Positions 34,735 through 43,569 are shown, counted from the first letter of the stretch. The stretch is DNA of 64,000 nucleotides from Desmonostoc geniculatum HA4340-LM1 (GCA_019359545.1 JAHHHB010000017.1:1-64000), one strand, 5' to 3'. Notes: a model not told the origin generated them from the sequence alone. Translations and numbers: made by a program.

Positions 34735-35778
34735 GTGGGTCTTTTCAGGAACTTTCGCACATCGTGGGATATGGGTATCGACCTCGGTACCGCTAATACC
34801 CTTGTTTATGTATCTGGTAAAGGTATAGTACTGCAAGAACCTTCAGTGGTTGCCATCGATCAAAATGAAAAGGTAGCCTTGGCTGTTGGAGAAGAAGCCA
34901 AGAAAATGCTTGGTCGGACGCCTGGAAATGTGATTGCTCTCCGCCCCCTGCGTGATGGTGTAATCGCTGATTTCGAGGTGGCCGAGCTGATGCTCAAAAG
35001 CTTTATTCAACGTGTAAATGAAGGTAGATCCCTGATTTTGCCCAGGATTGTCATTGGCATTCCCAGTGGCGTCACAGGAGTAGAAAGGCGGGCTGTGATG
35101 GATGCAGCTCAACAAGCCGGAGCAAGAGAAGTTTACTTAATTGATGAGCCTGTAGCAGCGGCAATTGGTGCAGGACTACCTGTTACTGAGCCTACTGGTA
35201 ACATGATCATTGATATTGGGGGTGGCACAACAGAAGTTGCAGTGCTGAGTCTTCAAGGTACGGTAATCAGCGAATCAGTACGCATTGCCGGGGATGAATT
35301 AACTGAAGCGATCGTTCAGTATCTCAAGAAAATGCACAACTTAGTGATTGGTGAACGCACTGCCGAGGAGATCAAAATTCGCCTTGGCTCTGCCTATCCC
35401 ACTAACGATGATAACGATGCCATGATGGAAGTCCGGGGCTTACACTTACTTTCTGGTCTGCCACGAACTGTAACAATCAAAAGCCCAGAAATCCGTGAAA
35501 GTATGTTGGAACCGTTATCGGTAATTATAGAAGCTGTGAAGCGGACATTAGAACGCACGCCTCCAGAACTAGCAGCAGACATTATTGACAGAGGTATTAT
35601 GCTGGCTGGTGGTGGCGCTTTGCTCAAAGGCATAGATACCCTGATTAGCCATGAAACAGGGATTGTGACCCACATTGCCGCCGATCCTTTAAGCTGTGTT
35701 GTGCTGGGGACAGGTCGTGTGTTAGAAAACTTTAAGCAAATGGAACGAGTTTTCAGCGCTCGCTCTCGCAATATGTAG
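34735..35778 (+). CDS. mreB: Rod shape-determining actin homologue MreB
   Basis: MreB filaments guide lateral cell-wall synthesis. The 347-residue protein has the actin-fold phosphate-1 loop GIDLGTANTLVY, EPSVVAIDQ, the phosphate-2 region IDIGGGTTEVAVLS and the adenosine motif IMLAGGGALLKG. The N-terminal amphipathic segment MGLFRNFRTS can bind the membrane. The start is a GTG at 34735. It heads an mreB-mreC-mreD operon. Confidence 0.97.
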   Translation: MGLFRNFRTSWDMGIDLGTANTLVYVSGKGIVLQEPSVVAIDQNEKVALAVGEEAKKMLGRTPGNVIALRPLRDGVIADFEVAELMLKSFIQRVNEGRSLILPRIVIGIPSGVTGVERRAVMDAAQQAGAREVYLIDEPVAAAIGAGLPVTEPTGNMIIDIGGGTTEVAVLSLQGTVISESVRIAGDELTEAIVQYLKKMHNLVIGERTAEEIKIRLGSAYPTNDDNDAMMEVRGLHLLSGLPRTVTIKSPEIRESMLEPLSVIIEAVKRTLERTPPELAADIIDRGIMLAGGGALLKGIDTLISHETGIVTHIAADPLSCVVLGTGRVLENFKQMERVFSARSRNM

Positions 35779-35789
35779 CGAAAAAATAT

Positions 35790-35842
35790 CAAACTTGAGT
35801 TCTATTTGAGTTCTATTTGGGTTCTATATAAATAGAATCCGG
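35790..35842. repeat. Direct GAGTTCTATTT repeats and hairpin between mreB and mreC
   Basis: Three near-identical units (GAGTTCTATTT, GAGTTCTATTT, GGGTTCTATATA) are followed by AATAGAATCC, which pairs with the last unit (GGGTTCTAT). The hairpin lies within the presumed mre operon and may tune the mreB to mreC ratio. Confidence 0.5.
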
Positions 35843-35877
35843 GTAGAACTTAATTTATTAAGTATACAAAGGTATAT

Positions 35878-36678
35878 ATGGTGACAGTACGGCGTTGGTG
35901 GGATCATAAAGGATTACAAATCGGGTTGCTAGCTGTAGTAGCTGGTAGTGTTTGGATATTGCGACAGACTCAAGGTGAGTTGGTGCTTGAGACGTACTAT
36001 ACAATTACCCGTCCGTTGCAGATGTTGCAGTCAGGGCCAACTCCAGAAGAACGCCTCAGAGATGCGCGGGTATTAGAGTTGCAAACTCGTATAGTAGATT
36101 TGGAAAGTGAGAAGAAAAAGTTACAAAATTTATTGGGCTATGTGGAAAAAGAGCCACTGGCATCAAGGCCAATTCCAGCGCGGGTGGTGGGACGTAGTGC
36201 TGACCAGTGGTGGCAACAGGTTACCTTGAATCGGGGTGCTAATTCGGGGATTCAGGAAGGCTATGTAGTCAAGGCCGATGGGGGATTGGTCGGTTTAGTA
36301 CAAAGTGTAACTCCCAACACTAGCCGCGTGTTGTTAATCAGTGACCTCAAGAGTCAAGTAGGTGTCACAATTAGCCGCACGGCTGCTAAAGGTGTTTTGC
36401 GAGGAGATTCTTCTGCGGATGCTGTGCTGGAGTTTTATGAAAAAGTTCCAAATGCGAAGGTAGGAGATTTAGTTTCGACATCTACTTATAGTCAAAAATT
36501 CCCATCAGGCTTGGCAGTAGGACGAATCAAATCACTGAATTTAAAGAAACTCCCAGCCTCAGTCGCAAAAGTTGAGCTTTTTCCGCCAATTCGTTTTCTA
36601 GATTGGGTAGCAGTCTATCCAAAGCTAGAAAACCAAGATTTGGAAACCCAAAAGTCGCCAGATCAAAAGTCTAAGTAA
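35878..36678 (+). CDS. mreC: Rod shape-determining protein MreC
   Basis: MreC is a bitopic membrane protein whose periplasmic part organises the elongation machinery. The 266-residue protein has an N-terminal transmembrane segment (about 11-27), a coiled-coil (about 60-90, RDARVLELQTRIVDLESEKKK) and the beta-barrel periplasmic domain with GYVVKADGGLVGLVQSV and VGDLVSTSTYSQKFPSGLAVG. The ATG at 35878 comes 100 bases after mreB. Confidence 0.95.
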   Translation: MVTVRRWWDHKGLQIGLLAVVAGSVWILRQTQGELVLETYYTITRPLQMLQSGPTPEERLRDARVLELQTRIVDLESEKKKLQNLLGYVEKEPLASRPIPARVVGRSADQWWQQVTLNRGANSGIQEGYVVKADGGLVGLVQSVTPNTSRVLLISDLKSQVGVTISRTAAKGVLRGDSSADAVLEFYEKVPNAKVGDLVSTSTYSQKFPSGLAVGRIKSLNLKKLPASVAKVELFPPIRFLDWVAVYPKLENQDLETQKSPDQKSK

Positions 36679-36703
36679 ATTCTTCGATAAAATCCACAGA
36701 AAA

Positions 36704-37339
36704 ATGAAGATTCCTGCATTTGTTGGCAGCAGACAAAAAAAGCCAAAATCGCCAAAGCGAAAATTGAAAATCCAAATCCCGCCGCTTTCTCGTTGGCATC
36801 CTGCTGTACGTAAGTTGACGGGTTGGATGATAACGGTTGGGTCTGTGCTGCTATGTTTATTGTTGTTGCCAACCCGCTTTCCAGGTATGGAATTATTGGG
36901 AATTGGACCAAACTGGCTGTTAATTTGGGTGGTGGCTTGGAGTGTGAAGCGCACAATGTTTGCGGGAGCGTTGGCAGGTATAATTTTGGGGCTACTTCAA
37001 GATGGAATGACATCACCTTACCCTACTCATGCCCTCAGTTTAGGTATAGTGGGATTTCTGACTGGTTTACTCCAGAAACAGCGCTTCATGGAAGAGGATT
37101 TTATTTCTATTGCTGTAATTGTCTTTGTGATGGCAGTTTTGGGAGAAACTATCTTTGGGTTGCAATTAAGTTTTACTGGCGATGCCCACGGCGGGCACAG
37201 TCTACGCCAAGTCGGAGATATTTGGACATATTATCAACGTGTCGCTCTTGCTTCTGCGATTCTTAGTAGTCTCTGGGGACCTGTGGTTTATTATCCCCTG
37301 AATCTTTGGTGGCAGCGGATGAAATTATTGGAGCAATAG
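36704..37339 (+). CDS. mreD: Rod shape-determining protein MreD
   Basis: A 211-residue membrane protein with five to six helices after a basic N-terminal tail (KKPKSPKRKLKI). Segments near GSVLLCLLLLPTRFP, LLIWVVAWSVKRTMFAGALAGIILGLLQD and ISIAVIVFVMAVLGETIFG fit the MreD family. It lies 25 bases after mreC, completing the mre operon. The start is an ATG at 36704. A short TTGAT/ATCAA stem after the stop (37340-37360) may end the transcript. Confidence 0.9.
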   Translation: MKIPAFVGSRQKKPKSPKRKLKIQIPPLSRWHPAVRKLTGWMITVGSVLLCLLLLPTRFPGMELLGIGPNWLLIWVVAWSVKRTMFAGALAGIILGLLQDGMTSPYPTHALSLGIVGFLTGLLQKQRFMEEDFISIAVIVFVMAVLGETIFGLQLSFTGDAHGGHSLRQVGDIWTYYQRVALASAILSSLWGPVVYYPLNLWWQRMKLLEQ

Positions 37340-37369
37340 TTGATGAGGGGAGTATCAAAACCCCATAGC

Positions 37370-38011
37370 TTAATGCTCTGGTTCGATTTGCTGTTGGAAG
37401 TAAGTTCGCAAACCATCTGCCAAAGCTGGAACCTGAACAGCGCGACGCACTAAATTTTCATCGGCTTCACGCACGTAGATTTGTACAATATCGGCAACTG
37501 TGACATTGTTTTCATCCCGACTCACTAGTTCGATCTCATCTCCTACACCAATTTCACCTTCTTGGACTACTGAAAAGTAAATGCCACTTAAACGGCTGTT
37601 GAGAAACCGTTTAACCATATCATCGCGCCCAAACTTGAGATTGAGCTTGAAGCAGGGAAACCGGGGCTGCGTCACCATCACAACAGCCGAGCCAATACGA
37701 AAGCGATCGCCAATATTGACTTCCGTTTCCGACAAGCCCTCAATCGTTAGGTTTTCGCCAAACGCACCCCAAGGCAAGTCCTCATCTGGTAATTCCTGCC
37801 GCCAGTAAGCGTAATGCTCCATTGGATAAGCGTAAACCGCTTTTTCGGCACCCCCGTGAACGGTCAAATCTGCCTGTCTATCTCCATCTAGATTGAGCGA
37901 TCGCAGCATTACTCTTCCATTCACGGGCTGCTTAAAAATGCTAGTTGTGACAGACTTTCTCTTCCAACTCACTTCACGCGGCAGTCCAACGCAAACAGAA
38001 ATCAATTTCAT
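37370..38011 (-). CDS. MOSC domain protein (YiiM-like)
   Basis: The 213-residue protein carries a MOSC domain of the type found in molybdenum-cofactor sulphurase C-termini. VHGGAEKAVYAYP, WGAFGENLTIEGL, GDRFRIGSAVVMVTQPRFPCFKL (with the conserved Cys) and VGDEIELVSRD are family features. The C-terminal YiiM-type three-helix extension is present (VREADENLVRRAVQVPALADGLRTYF). Related YiiM proteins reduce N-hydroxylated compounds with molybdenum cofactor. Its substrate here is unknown. Confidence 0.87.
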   Translation of the reverse strand: MKLISVCVGLPREVSWKRKSVTTSIFKQPVNGRVMLRSLNLDGDRQADLTVHGGAEKAVYAYPMEHYAYWRQELPDEDLPWGAFGENLTIEGLSETEVNIGDRFRIGSAVVMVTQPRFPCFKLNLKFGRDDMVKRFLNSRLSGIYFSVVQEGEIGVGDEIELVSRDENNVTVADIVQIYVREADENLVRRAVQVPALADGLRTYFQQQIEPEH

Positions 38012-38064
38012 AGAGCAACCTCAATAGTACTTAGGAGCAGACGAAGCCCATTTAGATTTGGGAT

Positions 38065-38090
38065 GATATCATGTCCGGTTGAAGACTTAT
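38065..38090. repeat. Solo half of an inverted-repeat element overlapping the rbsK stop
   Basis: The 25 bases 38066-38090 are identical to the left end of the element at 41537-41561. The rbsK stop codon (minus strand, 38087-38089) lies inside this sequence, so the last codon of rbsK is set by the repeat. Confidence 0.7.
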
Positions 38091-39001
38091 TCCTTGAGAA
38101 AAGCATCAAACATCAACCTATGTGGTAGTGAAGTTTGTGCGCCTGGTTTTGTGGCGGCTAAAGCACCTGCAACTGCACCCCAAACAACTCCCTGATGTAA
38201 GGACATTCCTTCAAAAAGTGCCGCTGCTAAACCGCCATTAAAAGCGTCGCCAGCAGCTACTGTGTCAACTACATCAACTGGAAATGCGGGTACAAAAAAC
38301 TTTTCTTGGGCAGTTGCACAAAAAACACCCTTAGCACCGAGTTTGACGATCGCACATTTCACTCCCCGTTGCAATAAAATCTCAGTTGCCTTGGCTGCTG
38401 TTTGCTCTCCATCCACAGCAAAACCCACCAACTGCCCAGCCTCCACTTCATTGGGTGTGATAATGTCTACCAATGGATAAAGTTCAGCAGGTAAATCAGA
38501 TTGTGCCGGTGCCGGATCAAGAATGACTTTGATGTTTGCGTTTCTGGCTGCTTTAGCTGCTGCAACCACCGCAGAAATCGGAATTTCTAATTGTAAAAGT
38601 AGTGCTGTAGCTTCTGGTAATAAGTTTGATAACCGTTGCACATCTTCCTGATTGACGCGTCCATTTGCACCAGGAATCACAACAATTTGATTTTCTCCAG
38701 TATGACTAACGGTGATAATGGCGACTCCAGAACTAACAGTTTCATCAACAAAAACATTGTTTGTCTGCACGCCAGATGCTTGCAAATTTTTGAGAAGTTC
38801 GACACCAAAATTGTCTGCACCAACACGCCCCACCATTTGCACAGGAATTCCCAATCTAGCGAGTGCTACAGCTTGATTGGCTCCTTTTCCTCCCGAAACT
38901 TGAAAAAAGTTTTCTCCGAGTAAGGTTTCTCCGCCAACAGGTAAGCGGGGTGCTGTGGCTACCAAGTCTATATTGATGCTGCCAAAAACGATAATGGTCA
39001 T
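38087..39001 (-). CDS. rbsK: Ribokinase (PfkB family sugar kinase)
   Basis: Phosphorylates ribose at O5 with ATP. The 304-residue protein shows the PfkB signatures: N-terminal GSINIDLVATAPRLPVGGETLLG, GGKGANQAVALARLG and the C-terminal DTVAAGDAFNGGLAAAL with the catalytic Asp and anion hole. Length and motif spacing match ribokinase better than fructokinase. No ribose transporter is nearby, so it may salvage ribose from nucleosides. Its 3' end runs into a dispersed repeat. Confidence 0.88.
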   Translation of the reverse strand: MTIIVFGSINIDLVATAPRLPVGGETLLGENFFQVSGGKGANQAVALARLGIPVQMVGRVGADNFGVELLKNLQASGVQTNNVFVDETVSSGVAIITVSHTGENQIVVIPGANGRVNQEDVQRLSNLLPEATALLLQLEIPISAVVAAAKAARNANIKVILDPAPAQSDLPAELYPLVDIITPNEVEAGQLVGFAVDGEQTAAKATEILLQRGVKCAIVKLGAKGVFCATAQEKFFVPAFPVDVVDTVAAGDAFNGGLAAALFEGMSLHQGVVWGAVAGALAATKPGAQTSLPHRLMFDAFLKE

Positions 39002-39114
39002 GCTGATTTTTGTTTAGCTTACAAGTTATTTAGCATCATAGTAAAGGATGCGATCGCAGTGCTTAAAACTACCAAACATCTCTATATTTTTCATAATTAT
39101 TAGCACTATTTAGC

Positions 39115-39477
39115 CTACAGTTTCAGATATTGACGCAAAATGCTTTGTACCTGTTCTAGTAGTTCTGCTTCTAGTTCGCCCAATCGTTGAATCAAACGCA
39201 TTTTGTCAAAGGTCATTGGTTCAACACATACCAAAAGACTATCTACAGACAGCCCATTTTGTGCTGATGAAGGTACTGCAACCACCGCAGGCGAAATCCG
39301 AGAATCATCTGGTCGTGCTGATGTAAAAGGTAAAACGGTCACCTTGGTTCGTTGGGCATTAAATACAGTACCAGAAACTACCAATGCTGGCCGTGTTTTA
39401 CGAATTTCAGTGCCTAAAGATGGATCAAAAGTTACGATCCAGATGCTTCCCAGTCGGTAATCGCCGCGTTCTGCCAT
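39115..39477 (-). CDS. MazF/PemK-like toxin endoribonuclease
   Basis: A 120-residue protein of the PemK/MazF fold (GSIWIVTFDPSLGTEIRKTRPALVVSG, VLPFTSARPDDSRISPAVV, VDSLLVCVEPMTFDKMRL). Toxins of this family cut mRNA at short motifs. The ATG at 39477 lies inside the upstream antitoxin gene (46-base overlap), typical of translationally coupled toxin-antitoxin pairs. The 'G-x-E-x-x-K-T-R-P' RNA-binding block is intact. Confidence 0.88.
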   Translation of the reverse strand: MAERGDYRLGSIWIVTFDPSLGTEIRKTRPALVVSGTVFNAQRTKVTVLPFTSARPDDSRISPAVVAVPSSAQNGLSVDSLLVCVEPMTFDKMRLIQRLGELEAELLEQVQSILRQYLKL

Positions 39478-39656
39478 TCACTCTCCCAACCTAATTCCAA
39501 TTCATCCACTAGCGAACAAGCTATTGCTAGTGCGGTATCTTCTTGTTGCTCCTGCCATTGTTTCAAAAGATTTTCAATCAAGGCACTGCGGTTTTGTACT
39601 TTTTGATCGATGTAAATCAGTAATTCATCTGGCAGCGAAATAGAGATTTTAGCCAT
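39432..39656 (-). CDS. Ribbon-helix-helix antitoxin
   Basis: A 74-residue protein. The first 35 residues (MAKISISLPDELLIYIDQKVQNRSALIENLLKQW) form a ribbon-helix-helix DNA-binding motif. The acidic tail (ALAIACSLVDELELGWESEWQNAAI) would wrap the toxin. It precedes and overlaps the MazF-like gene. A palindrome 16 bases upstream of its start is a likely operator. Confidence 0.85.
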   Translation of the reverse strand: MAKISISLPDELLIYIDQKVQNRSALIENLLKQWQEQQEDTALAIACSLVDELELGWESEWQNAAITDWEASGS

Positions 39657-39671
39657 ATCCTACTTAAAATC

Positions 39672-39687
39672 ATACTATGAGTAGTAT
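39672..39687 (-). promoter_or_regulatory. Probable autoregulatory operator of the toxin-antitoxin pair
   Basis: ATACTATGAGTAGTAT is a perfect 6+6 palindrome with a 4-base centre, located 16 to 31 bases upstream of the antitoxin ATG. This is where ribbon-helix-helix antitoxins usually bind to repress their own operon. Confidence 0.5.
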
Positions 39688-39724
39688 AACCCTTGATCGT
39701 TAAAACTTAAGAATGCCTCAAAAT

Positions 39725-39857
39725 AGACCTCTTGCATAAATAAGTTTTTATCTCACCCAAAGGCGCAAAGGCGAGGCAGCGCGGTCTTGGGGGTTTCCCC
39801 CATGAGCGACTGCCGCGCAAAGAATAAGGTAAAAATAAGGATTTTTGCAAGAAGTCT
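39725..39857. mobile_element. MITE-like element upstream of the CrtH-like gene
   Basis: About 133 bp with imperfect terminal inverted repeats (AGACCTCTTGCATAAAT at the left, ATTTTTGCAAGAAGTCT at the right). Inside is a GC-rich palindrome GCGCGGTCTTGGGGGTTTCCCCCATGAG...GCCGCGC. It has no coding capacity. A 65-codon frame that crosses it is an artefact. Confidence 0.65.
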
Positions 39858-39975
39858 AATGCATAGTTTACCGCCGTAGGCATTGCCTTCTCTATCTCAC
39901 CCACCAGCCGCCAACAAGTTATACTGCCAAATATCGCTTAACAAATCTTAAAAACCATCATTGCAAACATAGGAT

Positions 39976-41517
39976 ATGCAAAACACAGATGTAGTTGTCA
40001 TCGGTAGCGGTATTGGCGGTTTAAGTTGTGCTGCTCTTTTGGCACGATATGGCTTTGATGTGATTGTCTGCGAAAGTCATTCCATACCTGGTGGTGCCGC
40101 CCACGCTTTTGAGCGCAATGGTTTCAAGTTTGACTGTGGCCCGTCTCTCCACTCTGGACTGTCTTACAGTCCCTCTGCCAACCCCCTGCGGCAAGTCCTG
40201 GACGCCATTGGCTCTGAACTACCATGCGTCACCTACGATACTTGGGGTTGTTTTCTGCCAGAAGGTTATTTTGACACGTCTGTTGGGGCTGAGCAATTTT
40301 CTGAAGTGTTGATGAAATTGCGTGGTGGTAATGCTGTCGCCGAATGGCAGGAACTCCAGCGGCTTATGGAACCACTGGCGAGTGCAGCAACGGCTATGTC
40401 ACCGGCAGCATTACGCTTTGATTTGGGTGCAGTTCAAACTGTGGGACGATTTGCCCCTTCTCTACTAAAACATACTGGAAATATCATCAAGTTGACTGGC
40501 TCTTTCAGCCGGATTATGGATGGTGTTGTCAAAGACCAATTTACGCAAAATTGGCTGAATTTGCTGTGTTTTCTGCTTTCGGGGCTGCCAGCAGATGGCA
40601 CGATCGCCGCAGAGGTAGCATTTATGTTTGCTGACTGGTATAAAGCAGGGGCAATGCTTGACTATCCGATTGGTGGTAGTGGTGCTTTAGTTGACGCCCT
40701 TGTACAAGGATTGCAGCGTCACGGTGGTCAGATAAAACTAGGCGCACATGTCCAAGAAGTGCTGGTGGAAGGTAATCGGGCGGTGGGTGTGCGTTTGGGC
40801 GATCGCCAAGAAATCCGTGCCCGAAAAGCAGTAATTTCTAATGCATCGGTTTGGGACACGCTGAAGCTGTTACCAGAAAAGGCAGTATCAAAACACTTCC
40901 GCGCTCAAAGACAAGGGACGCCTGAGTGTGATAGTTTCATGCATCTGCATTTGGGTATTGATGCCCAAGGATTACAAACAAATTTACAATGTCATTACGT
41001 CGTGGTGAATAATTGGGAACTGGGGGTAACAGCACCTCAAAATGTGGTAGTGATATCAATTCCTTCAACTCTCGATTCATCCCTAGCACCACCAGGTAAG
41101 CATGTAATTCACGTTTATACTCCGGGGAATGAACCGTATGCTATTTGGCAGGGGATGGATAGAAGAAGTGAAGAATATGCCGAACAAAAGCGATCGCGTG
41201 CAGAAGTAATGTGGCAAGCGCTACAGCGGATTATTCCAGATATTCGCTCTCGTTGCGAAGTCACACTTGTTGGTACACCTCTAACTCACGAGCGTTTTCT
41301 GCGTCGTCACCAAGGTTCATATGGCCCAGCAATTGCGGCTGGTTCTGGTATATTTCCCGGCCCCAGCACTCCCCTACCAGGGCTATTGTGCTGTGGAGAT
41401 TCGACATTTCCTGGTATTGGTTTACCAGCAGTCGCCGCTAGTGGGATGATTGCCGCCAATACCCTTGCACCTATTAACAAGCATTTAGAAATGCTTGAGG
41501 ATATTAAGTGCATTTAA
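39976..41517 (+). CDS. CrtH-like FAD-dependent carotenoid oxidoreductase/isomerase
   Basis: A 513-residue flavoprotein of the phytoene desaturase/CRTISO/retinol saturase superfamily. The N-terminal dinucleotide-binding motif is VVVIGSGIGGLSCAALLARYGFDVIVCE, followed by PGGAAHAFERNGFKFDCGPSLHSGL. The C-terminal FAD-contact block is GLLCCGDSTFPGIGLPAVAASGMIAANTL. The closest families I know are CrtH prolycopene isomerase and related cyanobacterial oxidoreductases of unknown substrate. There are no other carotenoid genes nearby, so the exact reaction is open. Starts with an ATG at 39976. Confidence 0.75.
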   Translation: MQNTDVVVIGSGIGGLSCAALLARYGFDVIVCESHSIPGGAAHAFERNGFKFDCGPSLHSGLSYSPSANPLRQVLDAIGSELPCVTYDTWGCFLPEGYFDTSVGAEQFSEVLMKLRGGNAVAEWQELQRLMEPLASAATAMSPAALRFDLGAVQTVGRFAPSLLKHTGNIIKLTGSFSRIMDGVVKDQFTQNWLNLLCFLLSGLPADGTIAAEVAFMFADWYKAGAMLDYPIGGSGALVDALVQGLQRHGGQIKLGAHVQEVLVEGNRAVGVRLGDRQEIRARKAVISNASVWDTLKLLPEKAVSKHFRAQRQGTPECDSFMHLHLGIDAQGLQTNLQCHYVVVNNWELGVTAPQNVVVISIPSTLDSSLAPPGKHVIHVYTPGNEPYAIWQGMDRRSEEYAEQKRSRAEVMWQALQRIIPDIRSRCEVTLVGTPLTHERFLRRHQGSYGPAIAAGSGIFPGPSTPLPGLLCCGDSTFPGIGLPAVAASGMIAANTLAPINKHLEMLEDIKCI

Positions 41518-41536
41518 AAAGGAGAATTCAGGAGTC

Positions 41537-41664
41537 ATATCATGTCCGGTTGAAGACTTATCATTAAGGCAGCAGGGGGGCAGGGGGGCAGAGGAGCAGA
41601 GGGGAAGGGTTTTTGGTTTTCTGCATAGATTCGGGAATCATAACTAATTAGCCGGACATGATAT
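41537..41664. mobile_element. MITE-like element with ATATCATGTCCGG ends
   Basis: 128 bp flanked by a perfect 13-bp inverted repeat (ATATCATGTCCGG at 41537-41549; CCGGACATGATAT at 41652-41664). The interior includes a G-rich heptad run (GGGGGGCAGAGGAGCAGAGGGG). It lies after the CrtH-like gene. A 25-base copy of its left end lies at the rbsK stop codon. Confidence 0.75.
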
Positions 41665-41818
41665 CAGAATTCAGAATTCAGAATGAATATAGAATCAAGC
41701 GTGCTATGTATTTTTGATTTTTTGATTTTGTTCAAATTATAAAGCTTGAGTATCAAAGTCTTCTGAATCGTGAATTCTGACTTCTGACTTCTGAATTCTG
41801 ACTCCTGACTCCCGAATT
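41665..41818. repeat. GAATTCAG/CTGAATTC arms between convergent genes
   Basis: Short GAATTCAGAATTCAGAAT units (41668-41683) face CTGACTTCTGACTTCTGAATTCTGACTCCTGACTCC units (41775-41815) across about 90 bases. The arms are complementary and end at the stop codon of the PEP-CTERM gene. Confidence 0.6.
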
Positions 41819-42505
41819 CTAATAAATGCATTTATTTTTTTGAGTACAAAATCTCGCTGCTAACAAAGCCGCACCCGCAGCCAAAATCGCTAAGGTACTT
41901 CCAGGTTCGGGTATGGCAGCGACTTTAGCATCAATTCGTGCAGTTCCAGCAAACAAACCTGCCAAATTAGAGTTGCCAAGTCCTTGAGCAAACTCTGGAG
42001 AAATGAACAATTGAACATCAGCCAGAGTTAAAGTTAAATTATCTCGATCAAATATCACAGATTGGGGAGCGCTTAAATCAAACAAAATTGAATTTTGAGG
42101 AGAAATTGTGTCTCTTAAAACAAGTCCGCTGGCATTAGGAAGAGTACGTCCTGGAGCAAAACCAATTGAAAAGTTACCAACAGTAATTTGATCGTTGAAG
42201 GTAACGGTACCACTATGCTCGATTGTACCGAATAGTGGAGTAAAACCGCCTTCGTCGCTGAAGGTGAAGTTGGTAGCCGAGTCGATTTGAAACCCAACTA
42301 AATAATCGCTGGGTATTGGTGGGACTGTATCCTGAGTGCCTGTGATGATTAGCCCGATATTTCTGAGAATATTTTCGTGGTCGCGATCTATACTGGTGAC
42401 TCCAGATTCCACTTTAAAAGTTGCAGCTTCTACTTGTATGGGTGCAATTGATATAAAAGCTGCTGTTGTACAACCAACAATTCCTGCAATATGGAAAAAA
42501 CGCAT
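41819..42505 (-). CDS. PEP-CTERM domain exported protein
   Basis: A 228-residue protein with a signal peptide (MRFFHIAGIVGCTTAAFISIAPIQVEA) and a mostly beta-strand body. Its C-terminal sorting tag has the PEP motif (IPEPGSTLAIL), a hydrophobic helix and a basic end (ARFCTQKNK). Such proteins are processed by exosortase-type enzymes and are often linked to the extracellular matrix or surface. No exosortase gene is in the window. The body has no recognisable enzyme motif. Confidence 0.8.
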   Translation of the reverse strand: MRFFHIAGIVGCTTAAFISIAPIQVEAATFKVESGVTSIDRDHENILRNIGLIITGTQDTVPPIPSDYLVGFQIDSATNFTFSDEGGFTPLFGTIEHSGTVTFNDQITVGNFSIGFAPGRTLPNASGLVLRDTISPQNSILFDLSAPQSVIFDRDNLTLTLADVQLFISPEFAQGLGNSNLAGLFAGTARIDAKVAAIPEPGSTLAILAAGAALLAARFCTQKNKCIY

Positions 42506-43569
42506 ATATCCTCTTTATTTTCTGTGCCTAATTTTAGATAATTCAACGATTTTGTGTTGGAAATATTATTTAAAAAATTTAGATTGCATTTTCAAACTCA
42601 AGAGATTGTACTAAATTTTTGCATTTTAACTTTTTTTCCTAATTTTTAAACTTTTTTGAGATTTTTGGCATTTTATATCTTCACTTTCCAATTAAAGTTT
42701 ATTCCCTAACTAGATCAGCGTTTAACTGGCTGCTCAGAAGATGGATGAATAGATGTAATGATGAGTTTGCATCAAGATTAATAGATGCTTGCCCATTGTT
42801 TTTACAGAATACCATATTTTTTGAAAAGTCTATAATGGAATCCCCAATTTAATCTTATGAGTTGGCTCTTGCTGGTTAAATTTTACCCTGAAAAGAGGAA
42901 AATGATATGGTTTTTAAAGTTAAAATAAAGTTATCGTCAATTTAATAGCATATTGTAATTTGTCCAGTGCAAACTTGAAAGTTAATGACCTGGGTATAAA
43001 TAAACATCACTAATTATAATTGAGTATAAAGCTTGATAAATAAGGCATTAGAAGTAATAACTTAGCAGAAGATAGTTATGTTTAATGATGTCCAATTACT
43101 ATTATTTAGCTCTCAGCCTACTATTGTGATGTAATTAAAAATAAGTTTTAGCTTTCATTATTGAGAAGTTTAGGTTAAGAACTTAAGTGATATCTGACAG
43201 TTCAGTACTAGACCCATAAGACATAGGAGTGAAAATTAATTGTGCATTACACAAAACCCTTGGTAGAGGTGAACAGCCCTAACCTTCGGGTTTCTAGCGG
43301 TACGCAGTTAGATTATTTCACCAGATGTCTATAGACTCAGCGATCGAGGTAGACTACATACACTACAGCTTCCGATGTTCTGGAAGTGCGGCGTGTGTTA
43401 TGCGGTTCTGTTGGGCATTCTGAGAGATTTTTGCTGCGTTAGGGGTAAAGCGTATTGCTAACCCCCTACTCTCTACTTCCTTTTTTGGATGGAAGTATCA
43501 ATTTTCTAATTGACAGACACTCGCCAAAAGGATATACCATATAGTGCATCCTACGCAAACCGTTGTTTT
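42506..43569. other. Long intergenic region upstream of ccbP with a candidate structured RNA
   Basis: About 1060 bases. The first 700 bases are AT-rich and featureless. From about 43250 the base composition changes and stable helices can be drawn (described separately). The region ends with an AGGGGT/ACCCCCT inverted pair (43441-43468) and a TTTTTT run (43481-43486). Confidence 0.45.
43250..43440 (+). ncRNA. Candidate structured RNA or mRNA leader upstream of ccbP
   Basis: A UUCG tetraloop hairpin (AACC 43281-43284, loop 43285-43288, GGTT 43289-43292) and a longer imperfect hairpin can be drawn by hand. In the latter CATA (43357-43360) pairs with TATG (43399-43402), CAC (43361-43363) with GTG (43395-43397), and CTTCC (43369-43373) with GGAAG (43382-43386). 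AACAG (43272-43276) can pair with CTGTT (43408-43412) to close the structure. No coding frame is seen. Strand and function are inferred. I cannot match it to a known family. Confidence 0.35.

Noticed and set aside
39707..39904. 65-codon minus-strand frame upstream of the CrtH-like gene
   Set aside because: It runs through a dispersed inverted-repeat element and has no ribosome site; translation is repeat-derived.
43250..43440. Assignment of the structured block to 6S RNA
   Set aside because: Size and shape are compatible, but I cannot recall a matching consensus and cannot run a covariance search, so it is reported only as an unassigned candidate.
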